This document shows, piece after piece, positions 45,301 through 56,583 of a stretch of 64,000 bases of DNA. Under the pieces are notes generated by a model. It saw only the letters and a list, made by a program, of their open reading frames with translations, did no database searches and was not told the DNA's origin. Position numbers and translations under genes: made by a program. The stretch spans positions 62,001-126,000 of the forward strand of contig JAKJXP020000010.1 in NCBI GenBank assembly GCA_022225965.2, written 5' to 3'. How positions within the stretch are numbered: the stretch's first letter is position 1; every line of letters starts with the position of its first letter. This stretch comes from Diatrype stigma. Lineage: Eukaryota > Ascomycota > Sordariomycetes > Xylariales > Diatrypaceae.

Positions 45301-47700
45301 AGCTATGCAGCTATATATATAATTTCGGGCCAAAATGTTTAAGATAAATTTAAAAAGCTTATTATTGCAATCGTACGTTTAAATAATATATTTCCAATTC
45401 GTTTTGCTTTTTTATTGGGCTTTTTAATATATAATAGCGTAAATTCGTTTTTAATACCTTTTTTTTGTATCCATTTTTCGAATTCCGAAAAGCCCTTAAG
45501 TATAATCGTTTTTATGTTATTATCTTAACGGATAATGCAAATCGCAAGCCTAAAACGGCGACGCATTTAGCTTTTAAAGTTCTTTTAAATTTTTAAGGCG
45601 GTTTATAATTGCCGATTTCTTATAGGAAAGATTTAAAGCGTAATATTATATTCGTTTTTGATTATTATAAGGTTAATAAAACCATTATAACCCTTAAGAA
45701 ATTCAAACCAATTTTACGAAATACGATAAAACGGTTTATAAAATCGATTTTTAAATGGGATTCGAATAATTATATGCTTAGTTTTTGCTTGCGCGTAATA
45801 TTTATAATCGATAATTTTTATTCCATTAATTTTTATATTTCTGGCGTTTTTAATAAGCGCTTTAAAAATATAAGTATTTAAATGCTTAAATTGTATATGC
45901 CATAAAGCTTCCGAATCCGTTCGAATACGTAAATAAGCTATTAAAAGCTTTCGTAATGTTTTTTTCTTTTTATCGATCGTCGAGGGAATTATTATGCCGT
46001 TAAGGCTTATTGGTATTTCGTTTAGGATGTTTATATAAAAAAAAAAAAACTTGTATTTTAAAAAAAATAAATTATAAATATGCCTAAACTGGATAAATAA
46101 AAATTCGGGCTTTTTTTTTCCCCATTTAAGAAAGTAATCCAAACTATTATATCAAATCGGAAACTTTTTTATAAAACGAATTTTTGAAATAATGTTAATA
46201 TAAAATCCTTTAATAATTGCCATATCCTTTAAAACCAAATTTACGGTCCTTTTATTTTTCGAATTATTTAATATTTTGGGAAATATTCGAATGCTTATAT
46301 TAAAGATCGGAATTATATTAATGCCAATTTCGATCGTTGCTTTATTTTTAAAGGGCTTAAAGTTATTTGAAACGATTAATTTTTTATTATTAATTAAATG
46401 CGTAGCATTATAGTTATTTAGGAAAATGCTGTTTACTAAAGGATAATACTTTTGCTTAATCGTTAAGAAATGTCTATAGGAATTAATAAAAAGCGTGGGA
46501 TTTATTAAAGCAGCGATTACGTTTTTTTAAGGGCCATTTGACGATTTTTTCGCCTGCGTTTTAAAGCTATTAGGCCTAAAAAAAGGGCTTTATTCGGAAT
46601 TCTTTATTTTTTTATGTAAACTTTTTTATTAAAAAAGTTTATAGCGATTTTTAATATCCTTTAATTTCCCGTTTTTCTTTTTATGGTAGCAATTAACGTA
46701 AATATTAATTATAACGTAATTAAGAAATATGCATTTCTTTATAAGCTAATAATGCCTTTTAATTAATTCCGGTTTTGCTTAGGCTTTATCGGGCTTATAA
46801 GGATAAATCGGAATAATGTTGGTTTTTTGCTTGGAAAATCCTTTAGTTTTGTTGGAAATATTACCTTTTAGAATTATAAATTAACCGATTCTTTTTCGTA
46901 TAAAATTAAAAATTTAATTTTCGAATAAGGCAAAAAAGAAATTAACGTATTATTTAAACGTAAAAATAAATAAATCTTTTTTATCGTTAACGATTAAATT
47001 ATCGTATTTCCGTTAAACCTAAGTAATTATTAAGCGCTTTTTTATTGCAATTAAAAAATCCTTTATAGCGAATATATCTTAAATCTTAAAAAGCTTATAT
47101 GCGTTAATTTTAATATAAGCGAATTGCTAATTTTTGAATTATTTTTCGGGCTTTATTTAATAATTACCTATACGTATAAACATAATTCGATATCGCTTTT
47201 TAACGGTTAATTGGATTATGGCTTTAAATGGGGCATATTTTTTTTTTAACTGCTTAACGAACGTTTAAACGGTATTAAGTTGCTTTTTCAAAAGGATTCG
47301 GAATATATATAGCTTAAGCATATTTTTATTCATAATTTTAATAATCCAGTTATTAATTATAATAAAAAAAACGTTACGTTCGAATCGATACGTTCGATCG
47401 AAAGTATTTTATTTAATGTTAATATCGTAAATTTCCTTAAATTCGTTATTTTTAAAAAAGGCATTTTTTAAAATGGGTTTCGGGGTTTTATTTTTTGCTT
47501 CGTCGTTTAAATGGTTTTAAGCGTATAATCGAAAATCGATAAGCTCTTGTATTTCTTAAATCCTGCGTTTCTTAAAAGCAAAAAAAGTTTCGAGTTTTTC
47601 GTTTTTAATGGAAAAATCGGATACGTTTGGGCCGTTTGGATTTACGTATTTCCAGATATTACGAACGCCAGCGTAGAATTGCAAAAAAACGAATCATTTA
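42400..47700 (-). pseudogene. Copia gag-pol remnant
   Basis: Minus-strand fragments, broken by many stops, can be assigned by motif. A gag start near 47690-47570 reads LQFYAGVRNIWKYVNPN. The GAG-pre-integrase near 45880-45720 reads ALWHIQFKHLNTYIFKALI and continues into integrase-like sequence at 45700-45600. RNase H near 43040-42750 reads KFLINPGLKHLIAINRIIF and then an LFGDPII block and a KATRQN block. A terminal NGLIKTLNK equivalent lies near 42490. This is typical of fungal copia polyproteins. Boundaries are approximate. Short plus-strand frames inside it (45609-45881, 47547-47816) are shadows. Confidence 0.85.
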
Positions 47701-47905
47701 GGGTAGGTTTTTTAATCGAATATAAAAGCATTAATTTCGATGGGATTTTTTTTGTTTGCAAAAATAAAGGTTATTTTAAGCGAATTTGGGATATATATAA
47801 AATAAAGCGAATATAAAGCAGGAAAAAGGTATTAAAATAAACGTTATTAAAATGTAAAAAATAAATTTCTAAATGGTTATTTAATTTTCGCAATTAGCTT
47901 AAAAT

Positions 47906-47919
47906 ATTGGGTTCATAAC
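47906..47919 (-). other. Copia primer-binding site
   Basis: Directly inside the 5' LTR the minus strand reads GTTATGAACCCAAT. Allowing one RIP-type G-to-A change, this matches the complement of the initiator tRNA-Met anticodon arm (GGGCTCATAAC), the internal priming site known for Drosophila copia and several fungal copia elements, rather than the tRNA 3' end. Confidence 0.65.
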
Positions 47920-48102
47920 TGTTGCATTTAAAAAATTACAGATAAGGAAAAATTCGAATATAAATTTAATCATATAAAAAAAAAAAGCGATTTCTAATTT
48001 AAGGAGCGAAAGAGCTTTTTATATATAATATGCCAAGCCATTAAATATAAATTACCTGGTTATGTAATCCAAGCTTTCTTATGTAGCCCTTATATCGCAA
48101 CA
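47920..48102 (-). repeat. 5' LTR of the copia element
   Basis: A 183-base copy beginning TGTTGCATTTAA and ending TATCGCAACA in plus-strand reading. These ends form the inverted TGTTGC/GCAACA termini. It is less mutated than the other LTR and probably shows the ancestral ends. Confidence 0.93.
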
Positions 48103-51100
48103 GAATATGTATTACGCTATGAATTACATATATCATGGCAATTAGTAACGTTACGTGATATATTATGAGTGATTATATAGCTATAAGGCATACAATAGCG
48201 TTTGCCACTTTGCCACCTGACTCATCACGTTGTACAAGCAACCTATAAGACGTGGAACCCTTCGCTGCCACCCGAAGCGTATATATAGCCTACTATGTTA
48301 TATAAATTCTTTTAGTAATGGATTCTCCCATAGAACTTATAATGCCCCTTAAAAATTCAAAAAAGGAGGCACGTTTGCTAGAGGTATGTCCCCTTAAGTC
48401 CCAACGCAAACAGCACAATCACCAGGGCGATAATATTCATTTCCATGTAGATATATGGCTTGTGACCAAATACCATATCCTCACAGCACCTCCTGGGAAC
48501 AACAACAGATCGCAACTACTATACCACCAAGAATAAGAAGTATATATATATATATATATATATTTCTATGTCCGTGTTTCGAAAGGTGATGTGACCTTAA
48601 CTCACTCTTCTCGAAACCCAACTTATTACCCCCGCTTGCCCCCTTAACCTGTCACGAGGTATAGCGCTCGAGTTGTGTTGGTCTGTCTCTTGGTCGTATG
48701 GCTTGTACTTCACTACGGAAGTAGACGCTAACATGCTTCCTAGGACATGGCAAGGTTATATAATCCTCACGATTACATAGGTCGCTTTCGGCCTCCTGTG
48801 GGTAACCTTCCGTACCTGGGGGCTGTGATGGTTCGAACTCAGGTATATTGAAATCAAAGGACTAGTCCATGTTCGTCGCCAAACTTGTCTCGGACGCGAT
48901 GGAATTTTCGAATCGAATCTGAGTAGATGATGCAGCGTGTTACAGTATTCGTCAAGGGATATCGAGCTTAGGAGCCTATCGTTCCATCGACTATGACAAG
49001 GCGTGACTCGGACATTGGAAGTGTGTCGGATGGAAGTTGTCTTGGTTGACGAGTCAGTCAATCGCACGGCGATGGGTTTTCCAGTACCAACGAGGAATCG
49101 ACAGGCCACATGCATAGGGCACCTTTTACGTAAAAGACACGTACTTGGTTGTCTTGGGTGTCGACCAGATCGAATAGATCTCGCGTCGATACACTGCAGA
49201 AAGTTGGCCAAGGTCCACTTACGTCTTGATAGGTAAGTTGGCTCCCTACTCAGGCAATACTGGAATGATCGACCAGATGCGCTGTTTAGTGATACCGTTT
49301 CATCGATTGATCGTAGTGGCGACTAAAGAAACCCAGGCTCATCGTCGTTAGAGACTTCGCATCGGGACGTGTGGTACAGCGAGTCTGCTACAAGAAAAAC
49401 CCTCTATCCTGGCGTAATGAAGCGGCCAGCCATTGTAGAGGTTTCTTAGACCTTGTGATCAGACTGATCTTCAACTCGTCGTCCAGGAGCACTGCTGAGG
49501 TCTTTGATATTAGGGAATCGCAAGCCATCACCGATTGGTATGAAACGTGGGCAGGGCATTTTACAGGGAGCGTTCAAGAAGGAGTCCAAGACTAGGTAAG
49601 CTGAAGGAAGAATGGATATTAATATAAAGTAAAGCAGGCACGGCTGCTCGGGCGCTAGTCAAGAAGGAGCCAGCCGGGGGTGTATGCAACAGCCAGGCTG
49701 CCAGGATGCTGTTAAGAGCTTTCAACCTGCGCGGCATTCGAACAAGCGGTCTTTGGTATATTGCCATTAATCTTTAGGGCCAAAGCAACGCCTTTAACAG
49801 TATGCAAGTCTCCCTAGACGAGCCCAGGCCCCAGCTCTCCATATGGTCCCTCTACGACTCTACTAGCTGAAACTTGAAGCAGATATTCCAGCAACAACCA
49901 GATGATCTTTGCAATCCAGGTGTGGGTGACAGCTTCGGGATCTGGTGCTCGAATATAAAAGCGAGGGAAACCGTCACCCGTGTTCAGCGCAGCCATACCT
50001 ACTGTAGGTACGGAGATTCGGGCATGAATGCGACTACGGGATGCAGGTAGCAGACGCAGAAGACTGTCATTCTTGCCCAGACAGGTTGACGTTCGAGTCT
50101 TGCGTGGTGTCCAAACCATCCAACGAGGGGTGGCCTTATAGTCACAGTCACACAAGTAGGCTCTAGCAAATGAGGAGCACACCCGCTGGCGACTTGAGGC
50201 TTGGTTTTCCCCTTCTCTTTCACTGCAGCTTGATCTGCATAGATTGATTCATTGAGGACTTAATGTCTCAGCAGGTAGTACGCCCACAAACCCCTATTGT
50301 TGACTACACCAGTAGGCGGTATACATATGCATATAGCGACGCACACCTGGGGATATGCCATCACCTTAGTGACCTTACAGAGTCATTGGCGATTTGTTAG
50401 GCGGCCCGGGATTGGCTCCGCAAGCCAACGAACCAATTATGTCTTACCATGTATATCATATACCTACCCACATAGGTTCCTAGTAGGTATCTAGCACCTG
50501 CTTACCTATTTCTAGTTGTATCATTCCATGATGACTGCCACTTTTTGGAACACCAAAAGCCTCAGCAGGCGCATTTGGTTGGTATGTGGCTGCTGTAACT
50601 CTAACTCGCAGTTTCCGTCCAAAAGGCTCGCTCCATATGGTTGTATGTATTTTATATGCCTTTCTCGAGAGGCCTGTAGCTTCCCCTAGCATTTTCGAAC
50701 GACGGTGCTGGAAAATCCAGTATCGTCCATCACTGTGATGTCATGGTGACATTTTCTAGCATGACGCATAAAGTTTCTTCTTCTTCCGCGACTGGCCTTA
50801 AAAAGACCGCTGTTTCCAACTTTGGAAGGTAGTCCATGCCTAATTCGTGAATGAAGACCAATGGTACTTCTACTTTTGTAGCTGTAATCGCCTGTTTTAT
50901 ACCACTCCTGCTATTTTCCCGCCAACATACGGTGGACACACGCACCCGCCCATACACATACACATACATTATATTGCATATGTCAAAGGGCAAGAGATCC
51001 TTTACCAATACTAACTAACCAACGGGCAATCCTGCCTACAATTCGATACCCGTCCTCAGTATCTCAACCATCCTGGAGAGCTGGACCTCTGTGGGCTTTT

Positions 51101-51836
51101 GTGGGAAATCTAGGCCACCTATCCTACCACCCATCCTGTTGGCTCTCTTCGCAGCCCAAGGAAATATCACACTACCTAGGTAGCCTTCTGGGTTGCTAAT
51201 CCGGGGCTATACTAACTATCTATAGTTATTTTCCTTCTAACTAACCGTCACCTACTAAGTAGGCAATTGCGAAGACGTCGTGGCGGGACTCACCATACAG
51301 ATGACATTCGCCCAAACTTACTGCGCGAACCGGGCTATAATAAGTTATAACTGTCAAATGGCAGGAGATCGGCTTCGTTCATACCTCTTGTCAGATCCGC
51401 CGTGCGGGTCAAAGCAATATAGTATCCCGGGAATGAAGGATATAGCCCAAGTACCCAAGATTATACCATAGCTACACATGCGACCACACGAAATACGTAT
51501 CCCCATAGTACCGCTTCGAAGGGGACGCTTAGGTGTCTGACCCTAGATACCCAGCATCGGAGTGTTCTGGGCAGTGCGACTACTGACTTCTTCCTTCGAC
51601 ACCTGCGTGTTTCTCCTGGCTGGGCAGTACACGAGTGCCCAGAAGATCATCTCGATTGCCTCCCTTGTTGCACACTATAAGGCTTGAATTTTAAGACTTA
51701 AGAGCACATCTTGCCAATCACCTTTTAGTCCTATTACGCTCTTCCTTACATCATTAACATTCAGTCCTAGCCAATCCCCGATAGCGTAAAACTACTTGTC
51801 ATCTACGTCTTGACCCGTGATATCTATATCCGCCAT
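48103..51836. other. Long intergenic stretch, no gene recognised
   Basis: Composition returns to normal within a few hundred bases of the LTR. It contains a TA microsatellite at about 48541-48562. Several frames of 70-150 codons (for example 48756-49211 minus) lack conserved features and start context. The right end is the promoter of the large regulator. Confidence 0.5.
48541..48562. repeat. TA dinucleotide microsatellite
   Basis: Eleven TA units without interruption, 440 bases from the retroelement edge. Confidence 0.9.
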
Positions 51837-54800
51837 ATGGATCAATACCGCAACACTGTGAACTTTGAAGTGGACGGAGAAGAAATGTGGGCATCGGATC
51901 TCCCGCATCACCCCCTGCAGTCTGGGACACCAGCCCCTGCAACTTCGGCCTCGGCTGCCTCGGCTGCCGGGTTCGGACTAACCGACCAACTACCCTTGCC
52001 GCAGGACGGGCTGGACCATGCGGCTGCTGCTGCTACTCTTCCTTCAGGGTCATCGCACCGCGGCTCAGGTCCGTCGCCGCCCGGCGGACCTGGACCCCCA
52101 TCAGCCTTCCTGGCCCAGCCTCCCGCTCCTGGTGGGCTAACAGCCTCGCAGCAGCACAGGGAATACATGAAGGCGAAGCGTCGCGTGCCGGCCTCGCAGC
52201 GAAAGCGAACCCAGGTCAGCTGCGATGCCTGCAAGACGAGGAGATGTAAGTGCATCCGCCTGGGAACCGGGGGGGCTGGAGGGTCCGACGATGAAGCCAA
52301 CCTTCCGCCATGCAAGCTGTGCACCGAGTCGGGGATCCGGTGTGTCACTACCATGCCCCGGAAGCAAAGGGTGTACGGCAGTGTCGAGAACCTAGACAAG
52401 CGCTACAGGGCGCTAGAAGCAATTGTGTCGGCCGTCTTCCCCGCCTTGAATCCAAGGGCATCGGCGGAGGAACTGGTGATCTTCGGGCACGGGTTGGGTT
52501 TCAAGATGCCGAACTTTTCCGAGTCGCCCGAACAAGCCAAAGCCAATATGGCTATGAGCTCGATCACATCGCCATCGTCTACAACGTCGGATCGTGGCCC
52601 ATATCTGGGCCTAGGCAAGGTCAAGCTGGAACACGACTACTCAATACTTCCCCCGGCCTACCCCATAAAGACCGCGCCGATGGCTCCTCAGCTACTGCCT
52701 CGGTCACTGCACGAGGGGGGAGCAGACTCCGAAGATGGTTGCGCAGGCCTCCTTTTGGACACGACGGGCCGGTCACACTACATTGGGCCATCCGGTACCC
52801 TTGCATTTCTCGGTGATGTGCGCAAGTCAGTCTCCCGCACGCTCAGCCTCCGGGGTGGCCCACAAGCAGAGCGGTGGCAGGGCCGGGGCGGGCGCAGTGG
52901 AACCGAACGGACCATCGCCAATAAAATCACGGGATCCCTAGGGGGCACGGCACAACACCCCGGGCCCAGCCAGGTCTCCCCAACTCAGGCGCGAAGACTA
53001 GCGTCCACTGGGATCCGCCTCCTAGAAGGCGATGAACCGTGTGCCTTCCCAAACGAGCACGATATCGTATCTTCTGACGACCCTAGCTACTGGCAGTACC
53101 ACCGGCCGGTTTCCATGATCGACCTGCCGCCGAAAGAGGAGGCCGAGGCCTATATCGATGCGTTTTTCGGCCACGTCCATCCGAACTTCATCCTGTTCCA
53201 TCGTAGCACCTTCCAGCGCTCCTACCGGGAGTTGCGGAGGGCGTGGGACGCCAACCAACAGGGCGTGCAAGACCACGAACTCAAAGAGCTGGTCGTTTCG
53301 ACAGGCTGGCTCTTGTGCCTGTACATGGTGTTCATCTTCGGCTCCCGGTCTCAGGCGCAGACGCCGACGTCTTTAGAGTTTCAGAGGAAGTGGCACGCGG
53401 AGGTCGAGAAGCTGCCCTCGCTTCTGAGTACGGCTACCTTGCCCAATGTGTGTGGCTATAGTGAGTAATATTCCTGATCCCATCCGTCATCTTCTGTTTC
53501 GTAATACAACAATCAGCCAAGATCGTGGGTGGAATGATGTTTTTACGTCAGTCCAACAGGGTTTCCTCGCGGCAGTGCTATATACTGGAGCACCTTTTTT
53601 TGTTTTGTTTTTTTGTTTTATGATTTTCGCTTGCACATCTGTCGTAGACATGGTACTGATACATGCTTGTTATGTAGTGCTTCTTTCGCTCTACTCACAC
53701 CATATCAACGATTGGATGTGCGCCTGGATGTATCATGGGACCGCTTGTCGACTTGCTGTAGCAATAGGTCTACATCGGCAAACCGTTTTGAGATCGTTCG
53801 AACCGGTCCAAAAATACCTGCGTAAACGAATATGGTGGACGTTATACAGCTATGAGCAGTTTCTATGCTGCGCTCTCGGACGACCCGCCGCTATCGACTA
53901 TAGGGAAATGGACGTAGGCATCCCGGAGGATGACTTCCTGGAAGGCAACATTCTCCCGCCTCGCTATCTGGAGCATGCAGCGGTCCTGTACATCCTCATT
54001 GCGGCGATCCGGCGCGAAATCTTCGATCCGGCCTATGTTCCCAGTAGGATGTACCGGCGAGCGGCGGAATTCTTAGAACCGCTAGCGTCGTGGCAAGATA
54101 GTTTACCACAACGGTTGAAGCCCGTGCCGGCTGAGAATGGACTTGACGGGAATGAGCAACCGTGGCGCAGAATTTGCCTGCTGCGTAAGTCACTCTTGAA
54201 AACCTTACACAACCTACTCCTATCCATTTTCTTTTTGATGTGCAAATGAGTTGTTTCTCCCTGTATGGGTTCGGGGTGTATGGCGGCGAAAGGTGGGGGG
54301 TTCCTCACTTGCAATTTCTTCTTTTCTCATGAATGATCTTCCTCGAAGCTATATCGCCTCTGGTTACGTTTGGCAAACTTGATGAGAAATTATTAATTGA
54401 AAATAATGATAGACATACGGTACCATCACACACTGTGTGGTTTAACACAACCATTCTTGCTCAAGGCTATCCAGTCCGCCGATGGCGGCTCTCCTCTTGG
54501 ACTCGACGGTGTATTGATTGTAGCTCTGGGGAGAGTCTGTCTAACTGCCGCGATGCGAGCCGGCGGGCTGCTAATAGAGATGTCGCGCGCGAACACGATC
54601 AACGGCGTCACATGGATGGACATTTTCTACGCGTACATGTCGTGTTTGAACATCATCCTCGCCCTTCTGTCACCGGAGACGCTGGAGCAAGATTGGGACA
54701 CGGGCCACGGGCCGCCGCCGCTCGAGCAGACACAGCACCTGCAGCGATACACTCCGGCGGAGCTGAAGAACATGGTGCGGAGCCTGTGCCTGACTATGGC

Positions 54801-55058
54801 TAACGTCGAGGTGTGCGGCGCCAACGCGCGCTTCGCCAAGGTATCACTAGAGCTCGCCAAGGCCACCGGGGTCATCGGCATCGACGACCCCGCTTTCATG
54901 AGCTCGCCGCTTCCGAACGCTAGGGTTATGGCCCTGCAGCATGGCACCGGAACCGAGGACCTACCTTCCCTCGATGAAGCCGACGGGGAGGAGGCGACCA
55001 CATCTTATGAACACGAGAAGAAGCGACAGGGAGAGCAACAACAGCAACACCAACGACG

Positions 55059-55097
<39 letters not shown>

Positions 55098-55103
55098 GCA
55101 GCA

Positions 55104-55137
<34 letters not shown>

Positions 55138-55503
55138 CAGCAGCAGCAACAAGAACAGCAACAGCAGCAGCAGCCGCCGCCGCCGCAACCCTACTTCCCC
55201 GCAAGTATAGGAGGATATCCGATGTGGAATTCCGGCCCAGGCGCGCCCATGGACCTATCGGGAGGACTGGGTTCGCTAGACAATAACAACCAGAACCTCC
55301 CGGGAAGCGGGGGTCTCATGGTAGGCGCAGCTGGGAACAGCAGCACGGAATCACAATGGGACAGGCCTATGCCATCGGTACAGTGGGACATGGTCATGCC
55401 AGCGGCGCAGTGGGACGATGGCGTCCTGAACATGGACCTGAGCTGGGACTGGCAGAACCCCCCGCCGCCACCGCCGCCGAACCCCTATCCGCCGAACTAC
55501 TAG
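51837..55503 (+). CDS. Large Zn(II)2Cys6 transcription factor with extended cluster loop and Gln-rich tail
   Basis: Three exons (51837-53460, 53678-54184, 54413-55503) give 1073 residues; the introns are 217 and 228 bases. The zinc cluster cysteines are 129, 132, 139, 159, 162 and 169, with a 19-residue loop between cysteines three and four and an extra Cys137. It is followed by a basic linker and a coiled-coil-like segment (YGSVENLDKRYRALEAI). The fungal-specific domain spans the exon 1-2 border (AYIDAFFGHVHPNFILFH, then LLSLYSHHIND and CRLAVAIGLHRQ). Exon 3 resumes at IRYHHTLCGLTQPFLLK, which validates the second splice. Residues about 915-967 are almost pure Gln with a few Glu, and the end is Pro-rich after three QWD/QWDM-type acidic aromatic repeats, features of activation domains. 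The pathway is unknown. Confidence 0.88.
55039..55180 (+). repeat. CAG/CAA repeat encoding poly-Gln
   Basis: Long runs of CAG broken by CAA and GAG codons encode the Gln-rich tail of the regulator. The mixed codons would slow slippage, but several pure CAG blocks remain. Confidence 0.9.
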
Positions 55504-56583
55504 GATTAGTTTCGAATCAGAAAGGGGGATGGAGGCGGAAAGACGACAGAGAGATATACCTAAAGAAGGGGGGAGCAATTGGAAAGAGAGAATACCTGTT
55601 AACTATTGACACCAAGACAAAGACAATGAATGAATGAATGGTGGGATATCTCCATTCAAATGGGGGTTTTGGTATATATGCAGGGCAAGGCACAGGCCGT
55701 CCAATCTATGAATTAAATGACGTAACATCTGAAATGATGTGTAACTACATACATATGGAGTTGCCTTGCCCATGGACGTGAAGAACCGCGGGGGGGTTGG
55801 GGCGAGAGCCGGGAGGTCAAAATACGAGGGGGTAGCACAGCGGGAGCTGCCGAATGTGGGGTTTTGTTTGTTTCTAGGGTTGTCTAAGTGGGCGCGGGAC
55901 GAGATAGACCTATCCATACCTATGTATCACGCCGGCCATGGCAAGGTGGCGTAAATCTGCGTTATCGAAGTAGCTGGTTGCTATTATAGGTCTAAGATAT
56001 AATTAGATAAAAATGTACAAAAGTTCCGGAAGGCATGAGCCATAAGGCCTATAATGAACCACATCTATAGTGAGCTGCTCGGTTAGCTACGACAGAGGTT
56101 GAGGGATACAGGAGAGACTGAGAGATAGGGTCATGCTACCTATCTTTCAGAGAAGTTCGCGTGGAGAGGGAAGGGGGGCATAGTACTTAGAATGATCGGT
56201 ATTCATCAAGAAGAAGAAACAGCCAGCTGTAAAGGGGGGGGTGGGCGAACTTGGACCAGTTTCCCTGCCGATCGACAAAGTCCAAGATAAGAAAGCCGTC
56301 ATTTGACGACGAAGATATAAAGGGGGGTACGAGCGCACCCTCATGGCAAAACAGTATCGATCAATCTACTTCGGATGTAAATAGCTTGGATGGTTACTTT
56401 CATACGTACTTCGGCAATCAAATAAGACATATGTATGGGTATGGTACGGTACGGTATTGTATGGTGTGGTAAGGTCTATTCTAATATGTATGCATGCATC
56501 CTGAACGAACAACGAGTAGACTCTCCTTCTTTCCTCTTCTTAGATTCCTATTATTCACCGCGTTGTCATCTCCACCTCCCGCG
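55504..56583. other. Intergenic between convergent genes
   Basis: The 3' regions of the large regulator (+) and the CLN3 homologue (-). A short ACGGTACGGTA run occurs near 56445. No gene recognised. Confidence 0.45.

Larger units (their letters stand above)
40416..48102 (-). mobile_element. Full-length Ty1/copia LTR retrotransposon, RIP-inactivated
   Basis: The element is 7687 bases with near-identical 183-184 base LTRs (40416-40599 and 47920-48102) that start TGTYGC and end RYAACA. Flanking pentamers AAATA (40411-40415) and GAATA (48103-48107) fit a 5-base target duplication with one G-to-A change. On the minus strand the order is primer site, gag, GAG-pre-integrase, integrase, reverse transcriptase and RNase H, which is copia order. 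Every domain is broken by many stops of the kind produced by C-to-T / G-to-A mutation, and the interior is strongly A+T-rich while CpG remains frequent. An additional antisense gene lies between pol and the 3' LTR. The element cannot encode active proteins. Confidence 0.93.

Noticed and set aside
47547..47816. 89-codon plus frame near the 5' LTR
   Set aside because: The minus strand of the same segment reads as copia gag (YAGVRNIWKYVNPN), so this is a shadow frame.
48825..48845. GGTTCGAACTC resembling a tRNA B box
   Set aside because: No matching A box, acceptor stem or anticodon arm can be built upstream.
48756..49211. 151-codon minus frame right of the retroelement
   Set aside because: Arg/Ser-rich composition without recognisable motif, no splice-linked exons and no transposon domain that I can identify.
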